From the NCBI RefSeq assembly GCF_005405485.1, contig NZ_BJED01000010.1, positions 62,001-126,000 on the forward strand: 64,000 bases of DNA, read 5' to 3'. Below are positions 53,559 to 62,886 of this stretch, in pieces (position 1 is the stretch's first letter; each line of letters starts with the position of its first letter). The position numbers were made by a program, and so were the translations under genes. The notes beneath the pieces were generated by a model. That model saw only the letters and a list, made by a program, of their open reading frames with translations. It was not told where the DNA came from and searched no databases. The stretch is from Enterococcus hulanensis (GTDB taxonomy: Bacteria; Bacillota; Bacilli; Lactobacillales; Enterococcaceae).

Positions 53559-54107
53559 ATGTTAACATTAGTAATTTTATTTGCATTACTGCTATCTTTT
53601 TATGTTGGCTATCGACGAGGTGCAGCTTACCAGATAGTATTTTCAATCGGATACCTACTGTCGTTTATCGCTGCCCAAATGTTTTATCAACAATTAGGTT
53701 CCCATTTAGACTTATTCGTACCATATCCATCTGTTACTAGCGAATCAAAAATGGTCTATTACTCTGTAGAACAAGCTTTCAATTTAGATAAGGCTTTTTA
53801 TGCGGGCGTGGCGTTTGTGATGATTTTAATTGTTGGCTGGCTAGCAACACATTTAATCGCGATCTTTTTCAAAGACCTGTTGTTTAAAGTGATTATTCCT
53901 CAGTATGATGGGATCGTTGCTGGAGTTTTGCAACTGTTTGTGTGTTACGTATTTATTTTTTTGATGTTGAAGCTTGTCAGTTTCGTACCGATGGCATTGA
54001 TTCAAAATCAATTAGAAGGCAGCTGGTATGCTCGATTTATGATTGAGCACTCACTGTTTTTAAGTTCACAGTTTGACAACTTATGGGTGACAAAAATTAT
54101 TGGATAA
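53559..54107 (+). CDS. CvpA-family membrane protein
   Basis: A 182-residue protein with four hydrophobic segments. The Gly-Tyr-Arg-Arg-Gly turn (YVGYRRGAAYQ) and PQYDGIVAGVLQL mark CvpA. The family is needed for colicin V production in E. coli and may be a channel, but its role in Gram-positives is open. GAGGG before the ATG at 53559; an in-frame GTG lies directly after the zapA stop. Confidence 0.9.
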   Translation: MLTLVILFALLLSFYVGYRRGAAYQIVFSIGYLLSFIAAQMFYQQLGSHLDLFVPYPSVTSESKMVYYSVEQAFNLDKAFYAGVAFVMILIVGWLATHLIAIFFKDLLFKVIIPQYDGIVAGVLQLFVCYVFIFLMLKLVSFVPMALIQNQLEGSWYARFMIEHSLFLSSQFDNLWVTKIIG

Positions 54108-54167
54108 AGAAAAGACCGGGACGCTGTTTGACAGGTTTCGGTTTATTTATGTATAGAAGGTGAAAAA

Positions 54168-56528
54168 ATGAATGAACGCATTCTAAAAACATTAGAATTT
54201 GAACAAGTAAAAAAAATGATTCAACAATATTTAACAACCGAACAAGGTGAAGAGGAAATTCGTCAATTGGCACCTTCGAGTGATGCGGAAACGGTTCAAG
54301 CCTGGCTGGATGAAACGGAAGACGGGATGAAGGTTCAACGTTTACGTGGTGGACTGCCTATTCCTAAACTAAATAATATTAAGCCGCACATGAAACGAAT
54401 TGAAATTGGTGCAAATCTCAATGGAGTGGAACTAGCAGAAGTTTCTCGGGTTTTGTCAACGACCAGCGAGCTGGTTCGTTTTATTGATGATTTAAAGGAT
54501 AGTGAATTAGAATTTTTACGGATCTATTTTTGGGAAGAACAATTAACGACGTTACCAGAATTAAGTGGAAAATTACGGCGTTCTGTAGAAGAGGATGGAC
54601 GAATTCGTGATGAAGCATCCACTGAATTGCGTACGATTCGTAGTCAGATTCGCCGCAGTGAGCAAACTATTCGAGAACAGCTGGACGGGTTGATTCGTGG
54701 AAAAAACGCAAAATATTTAAGCGACAGCTTGATTACCATGCGAAATGATCGATATGTGATTCCTGTGAAGCAAGAATATCGTGGTGTTTTTGGCGGTGTT
54801 GTCCATGATCAAAGTGCTTCTGGACAAACCTTGTTTATGGAGCCGAAACAGATTGTAGAGTTAAACAACCGCTTACGTCAGCAGCAAATTGCTGAGCGAA
54901 CAGAAATAGAGCGTATACTAGCTGAATTATCGGCTGAATTAGTAGCTCCGCGAAAAGATATTTTACACAATGCTTACGTGTTAGGTCGTTTTGATCTGAT
55001 GAATGCAAAGGCCAGATTTGCAAAGGCATTGAAAGCAGTTGTACCTGTGATTAATCAGGAGAATCACGTATTCTTCAAACAAGCTCGTCATCCACTCCTT
55101 GATCAGGAAAAGGCTGTCGCGAATGATATTATGATCGGTCAAGATTTCCAAGCTGTTGTTATCACTGGTCCGAACACTGGCGGGAAAACTATCTCTCTAA
55201 AAACACTGGGCCTTTTACAATTAATGGGGCAAGCTGGGCTGCCGTTATCTGTTGGTGAAGAGAGTGAGATGGGGATTTTTACAGAAATATTCGCTGATAT
55301 TGGCGATGAACAATCTATCGAACAAAGTTTATCGACATTTTCTTCTCACATGACCAATATTGTTTCAATACTAGATAAAATTGATGAACATAGTCTAGTG
55401 CTATTCGATGAATTGGGTGCAGGAACCGACCCGCAGGAAGGTGCGGCGCTAGCAATTGCGATTTTGGATGCAGTTGGAGCTCAATCATCTTACGTCATGG
55501 CGACAACTCACTATCCGGAATTGAAAATATACGGTTACAATCGTTCTAACACGATTAATGCAAGTATGGAGTTTGATGTCGATACCTTAAGTCCGACCTA
55601 TCGCTTATTGATCGGGGTTCCAGGGCGAAGCAATGCTTTTGAAATTTCTCGTCGCTTAGGCCTCGATTCGATGGTGATCGAAAATGCGAAACAAATCATT
55701 GATGAAGAAAGTCAAGATTTGAATGAGATGATCTCTGATTTAGAAAATCAACGCAAAGCCACGGAAACTGAATATTTGGAGATTCGTCACTATGTAGACG
55801 AATCTGAAAAATTATATCGTGATTTGAAAAATGCTTATTCTTATTTCTTTGATGAGCGGGAAAAAGAGATGGATAAAGCTCGTAAAGAAGCCAATAAGAT
55901 TGTTAATGAAGCGGAAGAGAATGCTGAAAAAATTATTAAAGATATCCGCCAAATGCAATTAGATGGTCAAGGTAATATAAAAGAGCATCAATTGATTGAT
56001 GCAAAAACGCAATTAGCTGATTTAAAGCAAGATGAACATCTGAAAAAAAATAAAATTTTGCAAAAAGCTAAGGCTAAAAAGCAGTTCAAGCCAAATGATG
56101 AAGTTATTGTGGAAACGTATGGACAACGCGGTACTTTAATTCAAAAGGTCGCAGATAACGAGTGGCAGGTACAATTAGGAATTTTGAAGATGACTGTATC
56201 TGAGGATGACATGACTTTGACTACACCTGTTGAAGAGCCGAAGCAACGAGTAATAACAGGCGTTCAACGAGGAGCGAGTGCTCGTGTGAAACCTGAATTG
56301 GACTTACGAGGTAAACGTTACGAGGAAGCACTTGCGGAAGTGGATCAATATATTGATGCGGCACTTTTGGCAAACTTTGCTCAAGTGCGTATCATTCACG
56401 GAAAAGGAACAGGGGCTTTACGAAAAGGTATTACTGACTATCTGAAAAATAATCGCAATGTTCAAAGCTTCGAATTTGCTCCAGCAAATCAAGGGGGCAG
56501 TGGAGCCACTGTAGTAACTTTTAAATAG
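54168..56528 (+). CDS. mutS2: Endonuclease MutS2 (ribosome rescue ATPase with Smr domain)
   Basis: A 786-residue MutS paralogue without the mismatch-binding domain. Walker A is VVITGPNTGGKTISLK, the ATPase motifs STFSSHMTNI and LFDELGAGTDPQEGAALA follow, then a coiled coil and the C-terminal Smr domain ELDLRGKRYEEAL ... IIHGKGTGALRKG. It resolves collided ribosomes and may suppress recombination. PolX, often found between cvpA and mutS2, is missing here. Confidence 0.97.
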   Translation: MNERILKTLEFEQVKKMIQQYLTTEQGEEEIRQLAPSSDAETVQAWLDETEDGMKVQRLRGGLPIPKLNNIKPHMKRIEIGANLNGVELAEVSRVLSTTSELVRFIDDLKDSELEFLRIYFWEEQLTTLPELSGKLRRSVEEDGRIRDEASTELRTIRSQIRRSEQTIREQLDGLIRGKNAKYLSDSLITMRNDRYVIPVKQEYRGVFGGVVHDQSASGQTLFMEPKQIVELNNRLRQQQIAERTEIERILAELSAELVAPRKDILHNAYVLGRFDLMNAKARFAKALKAVVPVINQENHVFFKQARHPLLDQEKAVANDIMIGQDFQAVVITGPNTGGKTISLKTLGLLQLMGQAGLPLSVGEESEMGIFTEIFADIGDEQSIEQSLSTFSSHMTNIVSILDKIDEHSLVLFDELGAGTDPQEGAALAIAILDAVGAQSSYVMATTHYPELKIYGYNRSNTINASMEFDVDTLSPTYRLLIGVPGRSNAFEISRRLGLDSMVIENAKQIIDEESQDLNEMISDLENQRKATETEYLEIRHYVDESEKLYRDLKNAYSYFFDEREKEMDKARKEANKIVNEAEENAEKIIKDIRQMQLDGQGNIKEHQLIDAKTQLADLKQDEHLKKNKILQKAKAKKQFKPNDEVIVETYGQRGTLIQKVADNEWQVQLGILKMTVSEDDMTLTTPVEEPKQRVITGVQRGASARVKPELDLRGKRYEEALAEVDQYIDAALLANFAQVRIIHGKGTGALRKGITDYLKNNRNVQSFEFAPANQGGSGATVVTFK

Positions 56529-56597
56529 TTTACAAGTGTAAGCAGAAGAGTAGCGAAGAAAATAGGACCGTGCTATACTACTTTTAGTAAGAAAAAA

Positions 56598-56618
56598 GGA
56601 TACTGATTTTAAGTATCC
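56598..56618 (+). other. Hairpin in the trxA leader
   Basis: GGATACT and AGTATCC pair around a seven-base loop just before the trxA ribosome site, with no T tract; it may be an mRNA end or a stabilising stem. Confidence 0.4.
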
Positions 56619-56640
56619 GATTTATATAGGAGGAATTCAA

Positions 56641-56955
56641 ATGGCACAAGTAGTTACTGATAAAACTTTTAACGAAGAAACAGATAACGGTCTTGTTTTG
56701 ATTGACTTTTGGGCAACATGGTGTGGTCCTTGTCGCATGCAGGCACCGATCTTGGAACAATTATCTGAGGAATATGATGAAGACGAATTTAGAGTTGTAA
56801 AAATGGATGTGGATGAAAATCCAGAAACTCCAGCATCATTTGGAATCATGAGCATTCCGACACTTGTCTTGAAAAAAGATGGACAAGTTGTTGATAAAGT
56901 TATCGGTGTTCATACTAAGGATCAATTAAAAGAGCTTATCCAAGCTCACATGTAA
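56641..56955 (+). CDS. trxA: Thioredoxin
   Basis: A 104-residue thioredoxin with FWATWCGPCRMQ (Cys28, Cys31) and IMSIPTLVLKKDG (cis-Pro76 region). It reduces disulphides of ribonucleotide reductase and other proteins. AGGAGG precedes the ATG. A terminator follows. Confidence 0.98.
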   Translation: MAQVVTDKTFNEETDNGLVLIDFWATWCGPCRMQAPILEQLSEEYDEDEFRVVKMDVDENPETPASFGIMSIPTLVLKKDGQVVDKVIGVHTKDQLKELIQAHM

Positions 56956-56962
56956 GATATTG

Positions 56963-56988
56963 AGCTGGACCTTGAGTCCAGCTTTTTT
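56963..56988 (+). terminator. Terminator of trxA
   Basis: AGCTGGAC and GTCCAGCT form a perfect stem around CTTGA, then six T. Confidence 0.95.
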
Positions 56989-57113
56989 AAATAAAGCAAA
57001 TCTGCTTCTAAAGGTACATAGTTCGAAACAGTAAAAACTATTTAATAGATAGTTTTTCAGTAGATTTGCAGATAAAATCATTATTAGGAGATAGCTGTGA
57101 AGGGAAGCAACTT

Positions 57114-58889
57114 ATGAACGAACGAATTAAGAATAAATTAGCGCTTTTACCAGATCAACCAGGTTGCTATCTGATGAAAGATAAGAACGGCACGATTATT
57201 TATGTGGGGAAGGCTAAAATTTTAAAGAATCGTGTCCGCTCATATTTCACGGGTAGTCATAACACCAAGACTGAGCGATTAGTCAGTGAGATTGTGGACT
57301 TTGAGTATATCGTGACAGAGTCCAATATCGAGGCGTTGTTGCTTGAGATTAATTTAATCAAGAAAAATGATCCAAAATACAACATCATGTTAAAGGACGA
57401 TAAGACATATCCGTTTTTAAAAATTACGAATGAAAAATATCCTCGATTGATGATTACTCGTAAGGTTTTGAAGGATAAAGCTCATTACTTTGGTCCTTAT
57501 CCTGATGTGAATGCTGCTAATGAAACAAAAAAATTATTGGATCGACTGTTCCCGTTAAGAAAATGTAAACCATCGCAAAAAACACCCTGTCTTTATTATC
57601 ACTTAGGCCAGTGTTTGTGTCCCTATGCTTTTCATGTGGACCCACAGGTTTATAAGGATATGGTGGAGGAAATAAAAAACTTTTTGAATGGTGGTCACAC
57701 AGAGATTCAAGATCAATTAAAAGAAAAAATGAATCAAGCAGCTGCGGATATGGAATTTGAAAAAGCCGCAGAGTATCGTGATCAAATCAAAGCGATCGAA
57801 ACAGTGATGACGAAACAAAAAATGACTAATACTGATTTAGTCGATCGTGATATTTTCGGATACGCAACAGATAAAGGTTGGATGTGTGTTCAAGTCTTTT
57901 TTGTGCGTCAAGGAAAGCTAATTGAGCGAGATGTTTCAATGTTTCCATTTTATAATGATGCGGAAGAAGATTTTCTTACCTATATCGGACAATTTTATCA
58001 AGAGAATGAACACTTCATTCCCAAAGAGGTGCTGATTCCTGATAATATCGATAAACCAAGTGTAGAAGCGATGTTAGAGACCCGAGTTCTACAACCGCAA
58101 CGCGGCGAAAAGAAGAAACTTGTAAGGTTGGCAGGGAAAAATGCGCAGGTCGCTCTAAATGAGAAATTCGACTTGATTGGACGCAGTGAAGCTCGGACCA
58201 TTGGCGCTGTCGAAAAATTGGGAGATGCTATGAATATTCCCGCACCGATCCGAATCGAAGCATTCGATAACTCTAATATTATGGGGACTGATCCAGTTTC
58301 GGCAATGGTAGTTTTCATCGATGGTAAACCAGCTAAAAAAGAATATCGTAAATATAAGATCAAAACGGTTAAGGGACCCGATGACTACGCTTCGATGCGA
58401 GAAGTTATTTATCGCCGCTATTCCCGTGTTTTAAAGGAAGGCTTACCATTTCCAGATTTGATCGTGATTGATGGAGGAAAAGGACAGGTAGATGTCGCGA
58501 AGGATGTCTTGGCCAACCAATTAGGTATCGACATTCCGATTGCTGGTCTGGCAAAAGATGATAAGCATAAAACCAGCGAGTTGCTTTTTGGTCCAGAGCT
58601 GAGTGTTGTACCTTTAGAGCGCAATTCACAAGAATTCTTCTTGCTCCAGCGAATTCAAGATGAAGTTCACCGTTTTGCAATTACATTCCATCGTCAATTA
58701 CGCAGTAAAAATAGTTTTGCTTCAAAATTGGATAATATCGATGGCTTGGGGCCAAAACGAAAAAAAATGCTGTTGAAGGAATTTAAGTCATTAAAAAATA
58801 TCCAAGCAGCCTCGATTGAAGAATTACAAAAAGTTGGCTTGCCAAAAGCAGTAGCTGAAAACACGCATAATCAACTTCAGAAAAAATAA
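57114..58889 (+). CDS. uvrC: Excinuclease ABC subunit C
   Basis: A 591-residue repair nuclease that cuts both sides of a lesion marked by UvrAB. GIY-YIG domain [19 protein letters not shown] (read as GCYLMKD and IIYVGKAK), UVR motif ([15 protein letters not shown]), the endonuclease block [12 protein letters not shown] and a helix-hairpin-helix [23 protein letters not shown] precedes the ATG at 57114; an upstream in-frame ORF from 57066 is not used. Confidence 0.97.
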   Translation: MNERIKNKLALLPDQPGCYLMKDKNGTIIYVGKAKILKNRVRSYFTGSHNTKTERLVSEIVDFEYIVTESNIEALLLEINLIKKNDPKYNIMLKDDKTYPFLKITNEKYPRLMITRKVLKDKAHYFGPYPDVNAANETKKLLDRLFPLRKCKPSQKTPCLYYHLGQCLCPYAFHVDPQVYKDMVEEIKNFLNGGHTEIQDQLKEKMNQAAADMEFEKAAEYRDQIKAIETVMTKQKMTNTDLVDRDIFGYATDKGWMCVQVFFVRQGKLIERDVSMFPFYNDAEEDFLTYIGQFYQENEHFIPKEVLIPDNIDKPSVEAMLETRVLQPQRGEKKKLVRLAGKNAQVALNEKFDLIGRSEARTIGAVEKLGDAMNIPAPIRIEAFDNSNIMGTDPVSAMVVFIDGKPAKKEYRKYKIKTVKGPDDYASMREVIYRRYSRVLKEGLPFPDLIVIDGGKGQVDVAKDVLANQLGIDIPIAGLAKDDKHKTSELLFGPELSVVPLERNSQEFFLLQRIQDEVHRFAITFHRQLRSKNSFASKLDNIDGLGPKRKKMLLKEFKSLKNIQAASIEELQKVGLPKAVAENTHNQLQKK

Positions 58890-58890
58890 T

Positions 58891-58935
58891 GTATAGCACC
58901 CTTTACATAAAATGTAAAGGGTGCTATACTTTTTT
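58891..58935. terminator. uvrC terminator containing a promoter
   Basis: GTATAGCACCCTTTACAT and its exact complement form an 18-base stem with loop AAA, followed by six T. The same bases hold a -35 (TTTACA 58902-58907) and a -10 (TATACT 58925-58930) 17 bases apart. Confidence 0.9.
58902..58930 (+). promoter_or_regulatory. Promoter of the XRE-ABC operon
   Basis: TTTACA and TATACT with 17 bases between; the start falls near 58937. It lies inside the right half of the uvrC terminator. Confidence 0.7.
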
Positions 58936-58939
58936 GTAG

Positions 58940-58959
58940 ATGTAAAGCGCACTGTACAT
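58940..58959. promoter_or_regulatory. Candidate operator of the XRE regulator
   Basis: ATGTA-N10-TACAT is an inverted repeat at the predicted transcription start, and the same TTTACAT/ATGTAAA half-sites occur in the terminator stem just upstream. Confidence 0.45.
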
Positions 58960-58973
58960 TAAGGGGTGATCAC

Positions 58974-59180
58974 GTGCAGAATCGAATTCAAATGCTTCGC
59001 AAAGAACGCAAGATGACCCAAAGTGATCTTGCATTAGAATTGGAGGTCACACGACAAACAATTATTTCACTAGAAAATGGACGTTACAATGCTTCTTTAA
59101 TTTTAGCTCATAAAATAGCACGCTATTTTGATCGGGCTATCGAAGATGTGTTCATTTTTGATGAGGAGGATGAGGAATGA
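58974..59180 (+). CDS. Small XRE-family regulator
   Basis: A 68-residue single HTH protein (MTQSDLALELEVTRQTIISLENGRYNAS), of the type that sits before two- or three-gene ABC operons. The GTG start follows GGGGTGAT. The end overlaps the next gene by four bases (ATGA). It probably controls its own operon through palindromes in the promoter. Confidence 0.9.
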   Translation: MQNRIQMLRKERKMTQSDLALELEVTRQTIISLENGRYNASLILAHKIARYFDRAIEDVFIFDEEDEE

Positions 59181-59644
59181 AGAAGAATTTATCCAAAGCG
59201 GATCGTGAGTATCGCCGAAAATTAAAAAGAATGAACATATTCTATGTAGTTGCAATTATTTTTATGTTGGCATGCTCAGGTATACTTCTTATTGGAATAA
59301 ATAGATATGTTCTGAAAATCAATGATCATGCACTTAGTTTTTTACTAGGATTATTTATTTCGTTAACCACTATTTTTGTGATTAACATCTTCAGAAATCG
59401 GCGGACGATGAATGATCCGGAGAAATTGAAGCTACACAGGATCACTCATACGGATGAACGGAATATTGAGATTGGTTCGCGAGCAATGTACTTTACTACT
59501 TATGTAATGATTTTTGTATTAGTTATTTTAGCTATGATCGGCAGTTTTGTATCGCAGCAGTTAATGTATACAGCAAGCGGCTTAATGAATGTGTTTCTAA
59601 TCAGCTATCTGATTTTTTATTTTTATTTTAAAAAGAAACTATAA
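59177..59644 (+). CDS. Membrane protein of the XRE-ABC operon, unknown
   Basis: A 155-residue protein with four hydrophobic segments (about 22-43, 50-70, 105-127 and 133-150). A central block, KLKLHRITHTDERNIEIGSRAM, resembles the DUF2178 group. No function known. It overlaps the XRE gene by four bases and precedes the ATPase by 12. Confidence 0.8.
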   Translation: MKKNLSKADREYRRKLKRMNIFYVVAIIFMLACSGILLIGINRYVLKINDHALSFLLGLFISLTTIFVINIFRNRRTMNDPEKLKLHRITHTDERNIEIGSRAMYFTTYVMIFVLVILAMIGSFVSQQLMYTASGLMNVFLISYLIFYFYFKKKL

Positions 59645-59655
59645 GGAGTGGGGAA

Positions 59656-60555
59656 ATGTTACAAGTAAAAAATTTAAGTAAAAGTTTTGGATCGTACAAA
59701 GCACTGGATGATATGAATTTTACGATCGAAGATGGGAAAATTTTAGGGTTGATTGGCCAAAATGGTGCAGGAAAAACAACGACGTTTCGATTGATTTTAG
59801 ATTTTCTATCAAAAGATTCGGGAACTGTTTTATGGAATGGTCACTCCTTGTCTGGCAAGGATTACAATACGATCGGTTATTTGCCAGAGGAACGGGGACT
59901 GTATCCAAAGGTAACAATTGAAAATCAATTATTATTCTTTGCTTCACTACGAGGCAAGAGCAAACAGGAGATCACACCGAAAATTGACGAATGGATGGAA
60001 AAATTCCAAGTCAAAGGTAAGAAAACAGACAAAGTAAAATCTCTTTCAAAAGGGAATCAACAGAAAGTTCAGTTGATCTCCACCTTGATCCATGAACCTA
60101 AGCTGGTTATTTTAGACGAACCTTTCAGCGGATTGGATCCGGTTAACGCTGAATTGCTGAAAAATGGCATTATTGAATTGAAGGAAAAGGGATCATGCGT
60201 CATATTCTCTAGTCATAATATGGACAACGTTGAAAAAATATGTGATCACTTGATAATGTTAAGAAATGGCGAAACGGTCTTGAATGGTAAAGTTCATGAG
60301 ATTCGCGAATCTTTTGGCCGAAGCAAGCTGTATCTAGAATCAAAATTAACAAAAGAAGAAATAGAGGCTTTTGCTGGTGTGCATACGGTGATTCAAAAGG
60401 AAGATGGCAGTTTTGATATTACCTTAGAAAATCCAGATGCTGGACAAGCTATTTTCGCTGAAGCAACGAAAGATGGCTACATTCCAATGTTTAATCAACA
60501 ACCACCAACACTAGAAGAGATCTTCAAATGGAAAGCAGGTGCTGTAAATGAGTAA
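59656..60555 (+). CDS. ABC transporter ATP-binding protein (NatA type)
   Basis: A 299-residue ATPase: GLIGQNGAGKTTTFRL (Walker A), SLSKGNQQKVQLIST (a signature in which the usual SGG is SKG) and VILDEPFSGLDP (Walker B), then a C-terminal DUF4162-like extension (about 210-299). It pairs with the permease that overlaps it by eight bases. NatAB-type exporters handle sodium or drugs; which applies here is open. Confidence 0.93.
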   Translation: MLQVKNLSKSFGSYKALDDMNFTIEDGKILGLIGQNGAGKTTTFRLILDFLSKDSGTVLWNGHSLSGKDYNTIGYLPEERGLYPKVTIENQLLFFASLRGKSKQEITPKIDEWMEKFQVKGKKTDKVKSLSKGNQQKVQLISTLIHEPKLVILDEPFSGLDPVNAELLKNGIIELKEKGSCVIFSSHNMDNVEKICDHLIMLRNGETVLNGKVHEIRESFGRSKLYLESKLTKEEIEAFAGVHTVIQKEDGSFDITLENPDAGQAIFAEATKDGYIPMFNQQPPTLEEIFKWKAGAVNE

Positions 60556-61807
60556 AATGGGGATTATTATTAAGGACGTATACAAAAAGAACGTAAAATC
60601 AACGGCCTTTCTGATTATGATTTTGGCACCATTTTTACTCATGGGAATTTTCTATTTGTCACAGCATTTCTTTGGCGATGCAAACGATATTAATAAAATT
60701 GGCATCGTGAGTGACCAGCCGGCAGTAGCTGAACAATTGGCTAAAACAGAAAGTAAGGACTATAGCTTCAAGGTAGTTGCAAGTGATAAAAAGGCTCAAA
60801 AGCAGATGGAAGATAAGAAAATCGATGCTTATCTTGATCTGAAGATGAGCGAGGATCAAGTTTCAGGCAAGCTTTATAGTAAAGCGTCTCTAGGAACATC
60901 GACTGAAACTCAATTGCAGCAAATTTTAAGTTCAATGCAGGCGAGTATTCGTGCCAGTCAGTTGAATTTAACAACAGCACAGGTTCAAAAAGTTATGGAG
61001 CCGGCAAAATTTGAATCAACAAAAGTGACATTTGAAAATGGAAAAATGCAAAGCGATGGCGGAGACTCTGGTACTCAGTTCGTCTTAAGTTTCTTAACAA
61101 CAATTCTGATGTTTGTATTTATCCTCAGTTATTCATCGATCATTGCTCAAGAGATCGCTTCCGAAAAAGGAACACGAATTATGGAAGTACTGCTTTCTAG
61201 TATGAAAGCTAAGACTCATTATTATGGGAAATTATTGGGTGTCTTATTAGTAGCATTGACACAATTATTGATTTATGGTGTAGCTTTGGTTGTCAGCTAT
61301 CATCAATTTAAAGATATAGATGTGGTGAAAGACTTAATCAATAACGTATCGATCAAATCTATATTAGGCACTGGTGCAATTACGATTGTTGCCTTTATGC
61401 TAGTCGGACTCTTTTTATATGCGGTACTTTCAGCATTATGCGGATCTTTAGTAAGCAAGCCGGAGGACACGGCAAAAGCCATTCAGCCGGTAACTTATCT
61501 GTCGATGATCGGATATATGTTGGGATTGATCTTAGGAACCTCCGATCCGACTAATGTAATTATTAAGGTCACTTCCTATATTCCATTTCTGTCTTCTTAC
61601 AGCATGCCATTGCGGTTAGCTTCTGGTACAGCAGCGATATCTAGTGCATTGCTATCGTTGGGAATATTAGTTTTATTTACGATTTTGCTAACCGTTTTTT
61701 CAGCTCAATTATATAAGTCGAATGTTTTGGTCTATAGTGAAGGTGGAACTTTGAGTGCTTTGAAACAATCAATCTCTATCATGCAAAATGATCGAAAAAA
61801 GAAATAG
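60548..61807 (+). CDS. ABC-2 permease (NatB/YhaP type)
   Basis: A 419-residue membrane protein. One segment near the N-terminus (about 18-40), an extracellular part of about 140 residues, then five segments (about 180-410). SEKGTRIMEVLLSSMKA is the conserved cytosolic block of the ABC-2 NatB family. Starts inside the ATPase gene. Works as exporter with it. Confidence 0.92.
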   Translation: MSKMGIIIKDVYKKNVKSTAFLIMILAPFLLMGIFYLSQHFFGDANDINKIGIVSDQPAVAEQLAKTESKDYSFKVVASDKKAQKQMEDKKIDAYLDLKMSEDQVSGKLYSKASLGTSTETQLQQILSSMQASIRASQLNLTTAQVQKVMEPAKFESTKVTFENGKMQSDGGDSGTQFVLSFLTTILMFVFILSYSSIIAQEIASEKGTRIMEVLLSSMKAKTHYYGKLLGVLLVALTQLLIYGVALVVSYHQFKDIDVVKDLINNVSIKSILGTGAITIVAFMLVGLFLYAVLSALCGSLVSKPEDTAKAIQPVTYLSMIGYMLGLILGTSDPTNVIIKVTSYIPFLSSYSMPLRLASGTAAISSALLSLGILVLFTILLTVFSAQLYKSNVLVYSEGGTLSALKQSISIMQNDRKKK

Positions 61808-61816
61808 ATAAATTAG

Positions 61817-61845
61817 TTGACCATTGATCCAAAGTCTCTCACAAT
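61817..61845 (+). promoter_or_regulatory. Promoter of the aldo/keto reductase gene
   Basis: TTGACC and CACAAT with 17 bases between, 35 bases before the start codon. Confidence 0.55.
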
Positions 61846-61879
61846 AGAGTTGCAACACGAACTTCAAGGAGGAGATTTG

Positions 61880-62695
61880 ATGGACAAAAGTAAAAAGCTA
61901 GCAAATGGTATCGAAATGCCTCGGTTAGGTTTAGGTGTTTGGCGAGTGGAAGAAAGCGACGCGACAGATTCTGTTAAATGGGCGATCGAAAATGGCTATC
62001 GTTTGATTGATACTGCTGCAGTATACAAAAATGAAAAATGTGTCGGTGAAGGAATTCGCCAATCTGGAATAAAACGTGAAGATTTATTCGTTACAACAAA
62101 ACTTTGGAACGCTGATCAAGGTTATGATTCTGCTCATCAAGCTTTCAATGAGAGCCTAGAACGTTTGGGCTTAGATTATGTAGATTTATATTTAATTCAT
62201 TGGCCAGTCGAAGGAAAGTTCAACGATTCTTGGCGAGCAATGGAAGAAATTTACGAGAGTGGTCGAGCGAAAGCCATCGGTGTATCAAATTTTCATCAGC
62301 ATCATATTGAAGAATTAATGAAAACGGCAAAAATTAAGCCTATGGTTGATCAAATTGAATTGCATCCTACTTTGACGCAAGTTGAGTTGCGTGATTACTT
62401 GGCTGGAGAAGGTATTGCCGTTGAAGCTTGGTCGCCACTTGGACAAGGAAAGATATTGCAAAATCCAACACTTGTTGAGATTGGGAAAAAACACAACAAG
62501 ACAGCAGCACAGGTAATTATTCGTTGGCATTTGCAAAGCGATATCATCGTGATTCCAAAATCAGTTCATGAAGAGCGGATAAAAGAAAACTACGACGTGT
62601 TTGATTTTGAATTAACTGATGAGGAGATAGGTCAAATCAATGCATTAAATATTGATGAACGTCTCGGGGCCGATCCAGATAATTTTGATTTTTAG
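61880..62695 (+). CDS. Aldo/keto reductase
   Basis: A 271-residue NADPH-dependent reductase of aldehydes and ketones. The tetrad Asp (RLIDTAAVYKNEK), Tyr (same block), Lys (VTTKLWN) and His (LIHWPVE) is complete, and IPKSVHEERIKEN is the NADPH-binding block. AAGGAGGAG before the ATG at 61880 sets the start; the frame runs back to 61817, but that is promoter. Substrate unknown. Confidence 0.93.
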   Translation: MDKSKKLANGIEMPRLGLGVWRVEESDATDSVKWAIENGYRLIDTAAVYKNEKCVGEGIRQSGIKREDLFVTTKLWNADQGYDSAHQAFNESLERLGLDYVDLYLIHWPVEGKFNDSWRAMEEIYESGRAKAIGVSNFHQHHIEELMKTAKIKPMVDQIELHPTLTQVELRDYLAGEGIAVEAWSPLGQGKILQNPTLVEIGKKHNKTAAQVIIRWHLQSDIIVIPKSVHEERIKENYDVFDFELTDEEIGQINALNIDERLGADPDNFDF

Positions 62696-62715
62696 CTAAT
62701 GATATATTCAAATAG

Positions 62716-62761
62716 AACACATGGAGCAGATACTAATCGTGTCTGATTCATGTGTTTTTTG
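62716..62761 (+). terminator. Terminator after the aldo/keto reductase gene
   Basis: AACACATG pairs with CATGTGTT around an inner CAGA/TCTG stem, then T residues. Confidence 0.75.
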
Positions 62762-62796
62762 TTTTTTTACAAGCAGTCGAACAATATTTTTTTCGT

Positions 62797-62827
62797 TTGA
62801 CAAATCAATAAAGCAATTTTTTTTAAT
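62797..62827 (+). promoter_or_regulatory. Possible promoter of the AgcS gene
   Basis: TTGACA at 62797-62802 is a consensus -35; the best -10 is TTTAAT at 62822-62827, a 19-base spacer. Confidence 0.35.
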
Positions 62828-62886
62828 CGAAAAAGAGTTTGTGAATTATTTTTATGATAAAATGACAAGAAAAAGGGAGGGATTTG

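Noticed and set aside
54109-54147. Terminator between cvpA and mutS2
   Set aside because: The arms pair poorly and the T run is broken; at best a weak attenuator.
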